Positions 21,505 to 28,394 of a stretch of DNA of 43,598 nt are shown in pieces. The notes under the pieces were generated by a model. It saw nothing but the letters and a program-made list of their open reading frames with translations. It had not been told where the DNA came from and searched no databases. Source of the DNA: a virus; IMG/VR virus record IMGVR_UViG_3300025914_000022, positions 1-43,598 of that record, one strand, 5' to 3'. Position numbers and translations under genes: made by a program. Position 1 is the stretch's first letter. Every line of letters begins with the position of its first letter.

Positions 21505-22848
21505 ATGTCCGCACTGCAGATCGAAGACGCGCGCCCGAACAAGGGCCCGATCGTCGCCGGCGCCACCGTCAAGGCGATCGTGCCGACCACGATCGACGAG
21601 GCCTGGCGCCTGGCACAGCTCGCCGTCGCCGCCGGCTGGACGCCGTTCAAGAGCGCAGAGACGGCCGTCGCCGCCATCCTGCACGGCATGGAAGTCGGCT
21701 TGCCGCCGATGATGGCGCTGCAGTCGATTGCCATGATCAACGGCCGCCCCTCGGTTTGGGGCGATGCCGCCCTCGGCCTGTGCGAGCGCTCCGGCCTGCT
21801 CGACGACCATGAGGAATTCATGGAGGGCGTCGAGTTCACCGATTCATGGAAGGCGGTTTGCCTCGTTCACCGCAAGGGCAAGAAGCCGAAGAAGGGCGAG
21901 TTTTCGGTAGCCGAGGCCAAGCGCGCCCAGCTGTGGGCCAAGCCCGGCCCCTGGCAGGGCTATGCCAAGCGCATGCTGCAGATGCGCGCCCGCGCCTTCG
22001 CCTTGCGCGATGCTTTCCCCGATGTGCTCAAGGGCCTGGCCATTATCGAAGAGCAGCAGGACGTGCCGATGCAGGACGGCATCTCGCTGCAGCCGCCTCC
22101 GCCGCCGATCGGCCACAACAGGCCGCCGGCCGACGAGGTCATCATCGATGCCGTGGTCGAGACCGATGGCGGTTCGGTGCAGGTCGGCGCGCCGCGCGAG
22201 ATCCCGGTCCCCGCCAATCAGAACGAGCCGGCGCCCGAGCCGGAGAGCGAGGACGTACCGCCCGAAGATATGCCCCAGGAAGCGCCGCAAACGCCCCCTG
22301 CGCCGCCTCCTCCTCCGCCGGCACCCGAACCCCCACCGCCACCCTCGGAGCCGGCGCCGCCCACCCCGCCCCCACCGCCTGCGCCCAAGCCGGCCCCGGC
22401 TGAGGCCCCGGTGCGCGAAGTCGTCGGCGAGAGCGATTTCGACTTCGCCCGCTATTTGATCGCCGCCGACAAGGCGCTGGCCGCCTGCAAGTCACCGATG
22501 GAGATCGAGGAGCGTTGGGCCAAGCGCCAGCAGCCGCCGCGCGTGCTGTCGGCCGCCGAGACCCGCACCCTGATCGCCATGAAGGCCCGGGCGATCGAGC
22601 GCACCCTGGCCGACACGCCGGAACCGGCCACCCCGCCGGCACCGCCCGCGCCCCCGCCCGGTCGCCCGCAGGTCCAGGCCGATGCGTCGGTCGACGACGA
22701 AGAGCTGTCCCGGGCCCGCAAGCGCGGCTCGCTCGCCGCCGCCGCCGGCAAGATGGCCGATCCGCCGGAAGACCTTATCGAAAACACCCCTCTCCGCCAG
22801 GCCTGGCTGGCGGGCTATCAGGCCAGGCACAAAACCCTCCAGCAGTGA
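21505..22848 (+). CDS. recT: RecT-family annealing protein with extended C-terminus
   Basis: 447 residues; typical RecT is about 270-310. The core (1-185) shows the family pattern: AILHGMEVGLPPMMALQSIA, MINGRPSVWGDAALGLCERS, the SVAEAKRAQLWAKPGPWQGY motif and MLQMRARAFALRDAFPDVLK. It anneals complementary single strands during phage recombination. A second IGHNRPPADE motif (about 195) is shared with the preceding gene. Then come a long Pro-rich linker (about 230-310), a helical domain (315-370), a second Pro-rich stretch, and a C-terminal 45 residues (RKRGSLAAAAGKMADPPEDL...PLRQAWLAGYQAR) resembling the ribosome modulation factor/CrpP-type motif. Confidence 0.88.
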   Translation: MSALQIEDARPNKGPIVAGATVKAIVPTTIDEAWRLAQLAVAAGWTPFKSAETAVAAILHGMEVGLPPMMALQSIAMINGRPSVWGDAALGLCERSGLLDDHEEFMEGVEFTDSWKAVCLVHRKGKKPKKGEFSVAEAKRAQLWAKPGPWQGYAKRMLQMRARAFALRDAFPDVLKGLAIIEEQQDVPMQDGISLQPPPPPIGHNRPPADEVIIDAVVETDGGSVQVGAPREIPVPANQNEPAPEPESEDVPPEDMPQEAPQTPPAPPPPPPAPEPPPPPSEPAPPTPPPPPAPKPAPAEAPVREVVGESDFDFARYLIAADKALAACKSPMEIEERWAKRQQPPRVLSAAETRTLIAMKARAIERTLADTPEPATPPAPPAPPPGRPQVQADASVDDEELSRARKRGSLAAAAGKMADPPEDLIENTPLRQAWLAGYQARHKTLQQ

Positions 22849-22856
22849 GAAATGCG

Positions 22857-23273
22857 ATGTTCCACGATCGTCTTTTGCACGTTGCCGACGTCGTCGAGGC
22901 CGGTTCCATCGAAGGACTCGGCTTCAATATGGGCGCCTACCATCCCGAGCAACATTTCACCGATTACGGCGGACGCAATGCTGAGCGCGCCGGTTGCCTT
23001 GCGGCGTGGACCGTTCATATCGCCGCAAAGCTGACACGCGCCAGCGATTTGGCCGGTATCCCCGTGCGCCAGACGGCGCAGGCGTGGCTCGGCTTGGACG
23101 ATGATCAGACCTACGAGCTGTTCAGCATCTGGCCGCCGCACGCCACGCCCGCCGAAGGGGCGCAGGCAATGCGCAGCCTCGCCGAAACCGGCGCGGTGAA
23201 ATGGCCGCGCGAACCAAGCGTTCTCAACACTCCCTTCACCCTCTTTGCCGCTCCGGTCGGCGCCCTTCCCTGA
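22857..23273 (+). CDS. Hypothetical protein
   Basis: 138 residues from ATG 22857; a GTG at 22845 overlapping the recT stop would add four residues. The middle reads RQTAQAWLGLDDDQTYELFS and then WPPHATPAEGAQAMRSLAET; a segment of this type (helix, glycine, loop, Trp/Pro) occurs in many phage proteins of unknown function. Soluble. Part of the recombination operon. Confidence 0.65.
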   Translation: MFHDRLLHVADVVEAGSIEGLGFNMGAYHPEQHFTDYGGRNAERAGCLAAWTVHIAAKLTRASDLAGIPVRQTAQAWLGLDDDQTYELFSIWPPHATPAEGAQAMRSLAETGAVKWPREPSVLNTPFTLFAAPVGALP

Positions 23274-23283
23274 GGAATCCCGC

Positions 23284-23739
23284 ATGATCGAGATCGCCGC
23301 CTGCCGTATTGGCGTGACGCTGGTGCCTGCCGCCGAATACGACAGGCTGGCGCTTGCTCGCTTCGCCGAAAACAAGCCCATGCTCGTCATCCTGGCCATG
23401 AAGGATGCCGACAAGTTGCGGCGCTTCTACCGCAATCTCTGCCACTATCTGGCCAAGGGCATGGGCCTGCCCAACGGCGATGCCGTGCATTCGATCTTCA
23501 TGATGCGCGCTTTTCGCATCAAGGCCGCCAAGATCGGCCAGGAGGGCGAAGTCCTGCACTTCGAATCCTCCTCGACCAAGGACTGGACGCCGCCCGAATG
23601 GCTCGACCATGTCGAGTTCTGTCGGGAAATCGTGCTGCGCGAAATGCTGCCCGGTATTCCCACCGGGCATTGGCGCCGGGAAGTCGAAAGGGTTTCCGGC
23701 GTCAACCTGACCGATGCGATCGAGGAGGCTGCGGCGTGA
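23284..23739 (+). CDS. DUF1367-like phage protein (tentative)
   Basis: 151 residues. The layout fits DUF1367/NinB-neighbourhood phage proteins: an N-terminal strand (GVTLVPAAEYDRLALARFAE), a helix with DADKLRRFYRNLCHYLAKGM, a beta-containing middle, and EWLDHVEFCREIVLREMLPG near the end. The match is by general layout, so the family call is weak. Such genes lie among recombination genes and may assist single-strand annealing. Start at ATG 23284, preceded by a TGAGGAATC site. Confidence 0.5.
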   Translation: MIEIAACRIGVTLVPAAEYDRLALARFAENKPMLVILAMKDADKLRRFYRNLCHYLAKGMGLPNGDAVHSIFMMRAFRIKAAKIGQEGEVLHFESSSTKDWTPPEWLDHVEFCREIVLREMLPGIPTGHWRREVERVSGVNLTDAIEEAAA

Positions 23740-24017
23740 TCTACAAAGAGCAGGATGCCCATGATTTCTGCTGCCCGGCGAGCTTTTCGGGCGGAGAGAT
23801 GGGTTGCCGCGGCTCCGGCTGCATGGCTTGGCGCTGGTTCGTCGAGCAGGAAGAACTTTTCCTGTCCAACGGTCAGCCGCCGCCGGCCGCCGAGGAGCGC
23901 TGGATCTTCAATTGCAGCGGCAACAACGGCGAGGCCGCTGGCGGCTGGTACACGCGCGAGCGCCAGCCGATGCGCGGCTATTGCGGCCTTGGCGGCAAAC
24001 CGGAGGTCATCGATTGA
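23736..24017 (+). CDS. Cysteine-rich conserved phage protein
   Basis: 93 residues from a GTG overlapping the upstream stop, with GAGGAG eight to ten bases before. Cysteines group as DFCCPASFSGGEMGCRGSGC (residues 10-29), then MAWRWF, a single Cys mid-protein and a terminal GYCGLGGKPE. This C-x(n)-C-x(3)-C-M-x-W-R-W...GYCGL arrangement recurs in small phage and prophage proteins and looks like a metal site (zinc or an iron-sulfur cluster). Function not known. Confidence 0.7.
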   Translation: MIYKEQDAHDFCCPASFSGGEMGCRGSGCMAWRWFVEQEELFLSNGQPPPAAEERWIFNCSGNNGEAAGGWYTRERQPMRGYCGLGGKPEVID

Positions 24018-24433
24018 CCACGGCCAAGCATCGCAAATATGTTCCCGTCGGCGTGCGGCTCGACGCTTGCCTGCTCGCCCTCGGCTTTACGCTGGAGCAG
24101 ATCCGCCGCGGCCAGATCCACTGGGATCACATGCCCCCGCTCGGTACGAGGGCCGTCAACGACGATGGCGTCATGACGCCGGACCCGAACGACCCGCGCT
24201 ATATCCAGCCGCTCTTGGTCGAGGAGCACGAGATCAAGACCTGGGGCACGCCGGCGACCTCCGCCGGCAGCGACATCGCCGCGATCGCCAAGGCCAAGCG
24301 CCTGGCCGCCGACCAGGCCGCCTTTCGCGCCACGCTCCTCGCCAGAACCACCGGCGAGGCGCCCCCACCCGAAAAGCCGAAACGGCCCTGGCCGTCCCGA
24401 CCGTTCCCCAAGCGCCGGAAGAATGAAAAATGA
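24014..24433 (+). CDS. HNH-like protein lacking zinc cysteines
   Basis: 139 residues from a TTG that overlaps the upstream stop. The core HWDHMPPLGTRAVNDDGVMT, then PNDPRYIQPLLVEEHEIKTW and GTPATSAGSDIAAIAKAKRL, is a known phage variant of the HNH fold: WDH supplies the first His, EEHEIKT the last. No CxxC pairs exist. Members occur next to recT-type genes, so a recombination-linked nuclease is a reasonable guess. The C-terminal 30 residues are basic and disordered. Confidence 0.65.
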   Translation: MTTAKHRKYVPVGVRLDACLLALGFTLEQIRRGQIHWDHMPPLGTRAVNDDGVMTPDPNDPRYIQPLLVEEHEIKTWGTPATSAGSDIAAIAKAKRLAADQAAFRATLLARTTGEAPPPEKPKRPWPSRPFPKRRKNEK

Positions 24434-24666
24434 GCGACGGCTTCATGTCCCTCCCCTTCACCAGCTATGTCGGTTGCCGGGTCGAAAAGGTCGGTGGCGA
24501 CTATTATTTTCGGGGCAACTTGGTCGCCGTCTTTCAAAAGCGCAGCGGCCAGTGGCGCGCCGTGGTCGAAAACGACGACGGCATCGTGCATATTTTCAAC
24601 TTCATGCAACTGCGGCTGGTCGGGACCGATCTCGAGAGCCTGTCCGTCGGCGATGAGGTGCCCTGA
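24430..24666 (+). CDS. Small hypothetical protein
   Basis: 78 residues, ATGA overlap with the upstream gene. Probably all-beta (GCRVEKVGGDYYFRGNLVAV; QWRAVVENDDGIVHIFNFMQ), which resembles a small SH3-like barrel. No named family. Its stop overlaps the excisionase start by one base (TGATG). Confidence 0.65.
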   Translation: MSDGFMSLPFTSYVGCRVEKVGGDYYFRGNLVAVFQKRSGQWRAVVENDDGIVHIFNFMQLRLVGTDLESLSVGDEVP

Positions 24667-25040
24667 TGGAAGCCCTGCTCACCCTGCACGAGGCCGCCGG
24701 TCTCTTGAAGATCAGCGCCAAAACCCTGCGCCGGCATATCGACGACAACGAAATCACCTTCATTCGCGCCGGCAACGGCAAGGTTCGCAAGAAGATCCTC
24801 TTTCAGGAAGCCGACCTCTCCGCCTTTATCGAACGCAACAGGAGCACCGCCCCTTGGGCAGCAAACTCGTCTACAAACCAAAGGGGTCCAAGACCTACGT
24901 CTACGATTTCGAGCGCGGCGGCCGTCGGTTCTCTGGATCAACGACCGCCACCACCGAAGCCAAAGCCCGGGCCGCCGTCCAGCCGATCCTCGCCGAAGCC
25001 GAGGAATGGGCCCGGCAAAGTCGTGCCGCTAAGGCCGTAG
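24666..25040 (+). CDS. xis: Excisionase-like HTH protein
   Basis: 124 residues. Residues 5-57 form a MerR/Xis-type winged helix: LTLHEAAGLLKISAKTLRRH, IDDNEITFIRAGNGKVRKKI, LFQEADLSAFIERNRS. After residue 62 the sequence turns into Pro/Ser/Lys low complexity, where it overlaps the integrase gene in another frame for 187 bases; that tail is probably a by-product of the overlap. As excisionase it would bind at the attachment site and favour excision by Int. Located directly before int, as expected. Confidence 0.8.
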   Translation: MEALLTLHEAAGLLKISAKTLRRHIDDNEITFIRAGNGKVRKKILFQEADLSAFIERNRSTAPWAANSSTNQRGPRPTSTISSAAAVGSLDQRPPPPKPKPGPPSSRSSPKPRNGPGKVVPLRP

Positions 25041-26068
25041 GCAAGGGCCTGGCCCCGATGACCATCGGCCAGGCCTGCGATCGCTATTGGGCCGAGGTGG
25101 CGATCGGCCAAGCCATGGCGAGCCAGCTGCACACCCACCTCAATCGCGCCCGCGACTATTTTGGGGCCAACCGCCGGCTCGACAGCATCACCGACAACGA
25201 CATTGCTCTTTGGGTTGCCAGCCGCCGCGGCGAGACGCGCTGGGGCCGCAAGAAGACCAAGGCCGGCGCGGCCGAACAGCTCGTGGCACCGCGCACCGTC
25301 AACATGACCACGATCAAGCTGCTGCAGCCGATCTTTCGCCGCGCCAAGGAAGTGTGGAAGCAGGCCCTTCCCTTCGAGCCGAAATGGACGACCCACCTCC
25401 TGCCGACGCGCAAGGGCGCCGTCATGCGCGTCCTGAAACTATCCGACGAGGACCGCATCGCCGAAGAGTTGCCCGAAGGCTTTCGCGATGTCTTCCGCTT
25501 CGCCCTGGCCGCCGGCCTGCGCCTGGCCGAGTGCCTGCTGCGCTGGGATCAGATCGATTGGGATAGCCGCACCATCACCGTCACCCAGAAGGGTGGCCGC
25601 CCCCACACCATCCCGATTTCCAACGCCATCGCCGCGATCCTGTCTGCCTGTCCGAAGGCCGACGACGAATGGGTTTTCACCTATGTGTGCGAGCGCACCT
25701 GCCGTGAGAACAAGACCAAGATCCTGCGCCTGCGCGGCACGCGCTACCCTGTGACCTATCAGGGCCTCAAGACGAAATGGCGCCGCGTCGTCCAGGACAA
25801 GAAGGGTTTGGGCTTGGCCGTCCGCTTCCACGATATGCGTCACACGCGGGCCTCGCGCCTGATCCAGAAGACCGGGAACCTCAAGGCGACGCAGAAACTT
25901 TTGGGGCACGCCACCATCGCCATCACGGCGCAAACCTATGCCCATCTCGACATGAACGACGTGCGCGACACCCTTGATGCCGCAGACGCGCAGCCGAGAA
26001 AGTCCCAGAAAAAGTCCCAGAACCAGGTCGAGATGGACCTTAAACCTATGTCAGTAAAGGAGAAATAG
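24854..26068 (+). CDS. int: Tyrosine recombinase integrase
   Basis: 404 residues from a TTG at 24854 with AGGAG ten bases upstream; a longer frame exists but runs through xis. The N-terminal arm-binding part is beta-like (SKLVYKPKGSKTYVYDFERG), followed by a SAM-like core-binding domain (about 70-170). The catalytic domain has R in AAGLRLAECLLRW (about 223), the H-x-x-R box HDMRHTRAS (about 325-335), KLLGHATIAITAQ and the nucleophile Tyr in TYAHLD (about 361). It integrates the phage at tRNA-Pro(GGG). The gene ends with TAG seven bases before the attP core, and its last codons carry the left arm repeats. Confidence 0.95.
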   Translation: MGSKLVYKPKGSKTYVYDFERGGRRFSGSTTATTEAKARAAVQPILAEAEEWARQSRAAKAVGKGLAPMTIGQACDRYWAEVAIGQAMASQLHTHLNRARDYFGANRRLDSITDNDIALWVASRRGETRWGRKKTKAGAAEQLVAPRTVNMTTIKLLQPIFRRAKEVWKQALPFEPKWTTHLLPTRKGAVMRVLKLSDEDRIAEELPEGFRDVFRFALAAGLRLAECLLRWDQIDWDSRTITVTQKGGRPHTIPISNAIAAILSACPKADDEWVFTYVCERTCRENKTKILRLRGTRYPVTYQGLKTKWRRVVQDKKGLGLAVRFHDMRHTRASRLIQKTGNLKATQKLLGHATIAITAQTYAHLDMNDVRDTLDAADAQPRKSQKKSQNQVEMDLKPMSVKEK

Positions 26069-26074
26069 GATCTG

Positions 26075-26129
26075 GCGCACAAGTCTGGGGGACTTGGGGT
26101 CCCGAGTTCAAATCTCGGCGCTCCGACCA
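26075..26129 (+). repeat. attP core: 3' part of tRNA-Pro(GGG)
   Basis: Starts at the 3' strand of the D-stem (GCGCA). It continues with a perfect anticodon arm CAAGT-CTGGGGG-ACTTG (anticodon GGG, 26087-26089), the variable GGGTC, the T-arm CCGAG-TTCAAAT-CTCGG, the acceptor 3' strand CGCTCCG, A73 and CCA (26127-26129). The 5' half of the tRNA is absent, so it is not a working gene but the stretch that restores the host tRNA on integration. About 55 bases of identity with the host gene are expected. Confidence 0.88.
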
Positions 26130-26162
26130 CAATTTCCCCTCAAAAATCAATGTCATAACGAA

Positions 26163-26204
26163 TGTTCTCCACCTCCCTCACGGGAGGCAACCAAGGGAGA
26201 ACAA
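26163..26204. repeat. Nested inverted repeat beside attP
   Basis: Outer arms TGTTCTCC (26163-26170) and GGAGAACA (26197-26204) pair perfectly over 8 bp. Inside lies a second stem CTCCC-TCAC-GGGAG (26173-26186). No T-run follows on either strand, so it is not a standard terminator. It sits between the att core and the right arm repeats and may bind Xis, HU or another accessory factor. Confidence 0.5.
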
Positions 26205-26288
26205 AGGCCAACAAGGGACAGCTGCGGACCCGAAAGTCCCAGGAAAAGTCCCAGGACTCGTTCGCGAGTCGTTCACGCCCGAGGCCTC

Positions 26289-26516
26289 ATGGAAACGGAT
26301 TATGAATACGTGCCTTTCCCGCCCGAAAAATGGGATTTGCCAGATCCATATTTCCTGGACAATTATGGACACTGCGTCGTGCAGCCATGCGTCTGCATCA
26401 TGCATGGCTGGCTCGGCCAACCCTGCTTCAACTGGCGGCCTTTGGGGGCCAGGTCGTGGATCGACCTGCAGCGTTTGATCGAGGAGAAGCCGGATGGCCC
26501 TTCAGACCGTTCTTAA
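26289..26516 (+). CDS. Small cysteine-containing hypothetical protein
   Basis: 75 residues. Trp/Pro-rich start (YVPFPPEKWDLPDPYFLDNY), then three Cys in VVQPCVCIMHGWLGQPCFNW, possibly a metal site, then a short helix. Unrecognised. It is the first gene beyond attP, so after integration it lies at the opposite end of the prophage from int, a typical place for lysogenic conversion or accessory genes. An operator-like sequence overlaps its early codons at 26343-26360. Confidence 0.6.
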   Translation: METDYEYVPFPPEKWDLPDPYFLDNYGHCVVQPCVCIMHGWLGQPCFNWRPLGARSWIDLQRLIEEKPDGPSDRS

Positions 26517-26820
26517 CGAGGCTGTGATCTTCTGGCGTCCCGGCGAGACGATCGCGATCACCTGTCCGCCCGAGCACACCTTCGTGACCTATTCCAAGAG
26601 CATCAAACCCTCGCATCTTTCGATCGAGCAGCCCGGCCGCTACGAGGTCGATGTGCCGATCGCCGATCCCGGCTGCTTTCCGATCGTGCTCATGGTGGTG
26701 CGCCAGGCCGACCTCGAAGCCTATCTCGCCATGCCGCGCCCGATGGTGGTGGAAATGATCAATGCCGTCATCCAGGCCAACCAGCAGATGCAATCCCCCT
26801 CGTCCACCACCGTGCACTGA
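26494..26820 (+). CDS. Hypothetical protein
   Basis: 108 residues; GAGGAG lies seven bases before the ATG, inside the upstream gene. Beta-rich body (IFWRPGETIAITCPPEHTFV; GRYEVDVPIADPGCFPIVLM) and a C-terminal helix (MVVEMINAVIQANQQMQ). No family recognised. Confidence 0.65.
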   Translation: MALQTVLNEAVIFWRPGETIAITCPPEHTFVTYSKSIKPSHLSIEQPGRYEVDVPIADPGCFPIVLMVVRQADLEAYLAMPRPMVVEMINAVIQANQQMQSPSSTTVH

Positions 26821-26827
26821 GGCCGCC

Positions 26828-27238
26828 ATGCCGATCATCTACGCCTACGAGATCACCCGGCAGATGTGTCGCGACAATCCCGAGGCCCGCTTCGTCTTCG
26901 GCGACAACGTCGCCAAGCGCGGCCTCGGCGGACAGGCCCGGGCGATGCGCGGCGAGCCCAATGCCATCGGCGTTCCCACCAAATGGGCGCCGACCCTGTT
27001 CGACGGCGACTTTTTCCGGGACGACCAGGACGATGCCCGCGAAGAGATCCTGTGGGCGCTCGACCGCGTGCAGCTGGCGGCTGCCGATGGCCGGCTGATC
27101 GTCATCCCGCGTGACGGCATCGGCACGGGCCTGGCTGAAATGCCCAAGCGCTGCCCGCGTCTGCATGCGCTGATCGTCGAGGAGATCAGGCGTCTGGAGC
27201 GCGTCTATGGCGTCGGCGACGCCAGCCAGCTGCGGTAA
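26828..27238 (+). CDS. Macrodomain-like protein
   Basis: 136 residues. The order FVFGDNVAKRGLGGQARAMR, GEPNAIGVPTKWAP, a variable acidic loop (DDQDDAREE), then VIPRDGIGTGLAEMP and a C-terminal helix matches small phage and bacterial proteins with a macro-type fold (an ADP-ribose or related nucleotide site, with GGQA and GIGTGLA forming the phosphate loops). They have sometimes been grouped as DUF7831. It may bind or hydrolyse an ADP-ribose-type molecule; in a phage accessory cluster this could counter a defence signal, which is inference. Confidence 0.68.
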   Translation: MPIIYAYEITRQMCRDNPEARFVFGDNVAKRGLGGQARAMRGEPNAIGVPTKWAPTLFDGDFFRDDQDDAREEILWALDRVQLAAADGRLIVIPRDGIGTGLAEMPKRCPRLHALIVEEIRRLERVYGVGDASQLR

Positions 27239-27243
27239 GGCCC

Positions 27244-27534
27244 ATGATCACACCCAACGAATTGCCGCAAGCCATCCGCCAGGAATATGTCACCATGCGC
27301 AATCTGCCCGACGGGCGCTTATGCGGCATCCACCGGCTGATGTTTCATTGGACGATGCACGTCGACATCGACTTTGTCGGCTATGCCGAGCGCTATTGCT
27401 ACCAGTCTCTCGAAGGCGCCCTCATCGCCCTGATCCAATGGAATGGCAGCGGCGATCCCGAGGGCTGGCACCGGCACCCCAAAACCGGCCGGCGACGCAA
27501 TCTCGAGACCGGCGAAGAGTGGATCGCCTCATGA
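27244..27534 (+). CDS. Conserved alphaproteobacterial hypothetical protein
   Basis: 96 residues. Signature: RNLPDGRLCGIHRLMFHWTM, VDIDFVGYAERYCYQSLEGA and a C-terminal WNGSGDPEGWHRHPKTGRRR. Such proteins are common on alphaproteobacterial chromosomes, prophages and plasmids, with no known role. Several conserved His/Cys/Trp residues are retained. It overlaps the following membrane-protein gene (ATGA). Confidence 0.75.
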   Translation: MITPNELPQAIRQEYVTMRNLPDGRLCGIHRLMFHWTMHVDIDFVGYAERYCYQSLEGALIALIQWNGSGDPEGWHRHPKTGRRRNLETGEEWIAS

Positions 27535-27851
27535 ATGTCCAAGCTCTCACCGTCGAGATCGCCTTGACACTCACCGGCCAAGCCATCCTGGCCGTCGCCG
27601 GCGCAACCGTTCTATGGGCCCTCGGCGTCCAGCCGACATGGATGGTCGGTTTCAACTACATCCTCAACGCCACCACCGTCGCCCTCTTGCTTTTTCTTCT
27701 CGTGCGCGGCTGGCTTTTCGATCGCAGGATGCGACGGCAAATCCGGAAGGCCGAGACCGAGATGGCAGAAATGATAGCGCGCCTCGAACGAGAAATCTTG
27801 GCGGCACAGGCTACCCGGGAAGGCCAGCCGACCAACCACCTGCGCCAATGA
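27531..27851 (+). CDS. Two-helix membrane protein
   Basis: 106 residues. Two transmembrane segments, about 8-30 (IALTLTGQAILAVAGATVLW) and 42-62 (ILNATTVALLLFLLVRGWLF), followed by a strongly charged coiled coil (RRQIRKAETEMAEMIARLER) in the cytoplasm. This resembles low-conductance lambda-unrelated 1.5-2 TM phage membrane proteins, but it is not in the lysis cluster, so a holin role is unlikely. Superinfection exclusion is an alternative. Coupled to the upstream gene. Confidence 0.65.
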   Translation: MNVQALTVEIALTLTGQAILAVAGATVLWALGVQPTWMVGFNYILNATTVALLLFLLVRGWLFDRRMRRQIRKAETEMAEMIARLEREILAAQATREGQPTNHLRQ

Positions 27852-27863
27852 ACGGAGACGACA

Positions 27864-28391
27864 ATGGCCTATAGCGATTATGGCGGCTACGCCTACCGAA
27901 ACGGCCTGCGCGTCGAGGAGCGCAGCGACGTCGAGTTTACCCCTGCAGGCCTGCGCTCGACGCCGGGCGCCTGGCCGGGCTGGACCTCGGCGAATCCGGA
28001 CCCCTCCGCCATTCGCGGCTTCCATGTCGTGCTCGGCGACGGCCCGATTTTCGTCTGTCTGTACAAGCAATCCTATACGAGCCTGTATCGCGGCTTTGCC
28101 GAAGAGCTGTCGCCGCCCTCCTTCGATGCCTATACCCACGCTGAAAACAATCGGCCGCCGATCGTCATGGAAGTCGACGGCCACAAGATCGAGGCGCACT
28201 ACATCGTCGCCGACAACCATTTCCAGTTCATCCGCCTGACGCAGCCGGACGGCAACGTCTGGACCGGCTTTTCCGGCTATGGCGTCGGCGCGGGCTTGGA
28301 GGATTCCGAGAACCACGGCGGCCTGCACCCCTATTGTCTCGAGAAGATCGAGGCGCTGTTCGGTCCGCATGACCACGGCGAGCCGAGCTGA
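27864..28391 (+). CDS. Hypothetical protein
   Basis: 175 residues, GGAG ribosome binding site nine bases before the ATG. Rich in Tyr, Gly, Pro and His (MAYSDYGGYAYRNGLRVEER; SGYGVGAGLEDSENHGGLHP). Probably a beta-sandwich type protein, acidic, with no membrane segment. The C-terminal region has several His/Asp that could bind metal. Not assigned. Confidence 0.65.
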   Translation: MAYSDYGGYAYRNGLRVEERSDVEFTPAGLRSTPGAWPGWTSANPDPSAIRGFHVVLGDGPIFVCLYKQSYTSLYRGFAEELSPPSFDAYTHAENNRPPIVMEVDGHKIEAHYIVADNHFQFIRLTQPDGNVWTGFSGYGVGAGLEDSENHGGLHPYCLEKIEALFGPHDHGEPS

Positions 28392-28394
28392 CCA

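Larger units (their letters stand above)
25999..26254. other. attP: attP with paired arm repeats
   Basis: The core at 26075-26129 is flanked by two pairs of the direct repeat AAAGTCCCAG: left pair 25999-26008 and 26011-26020, right pair 26233-26242 and 26245-26254. All four are in the same orientation and each pair has a 12-base period. This is the layout of integrase arm-type sites (P and P' arms). In an integrated prophage the two arms would be separated, so the sequence represents the free form. Confidence 0.8.

Noticed and set aside
24830-24870. Programmed frameshift producing a Xis-Int fusion
   Set aside because: No slippery heptamer is present, and int has its own AGGAG and TTG start.
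26075-26129. Functional tRNA-Pro gene
   Set aside because: The 5' acceptor strand and D-arm 5' half are absent; the sequence is an attachment core.
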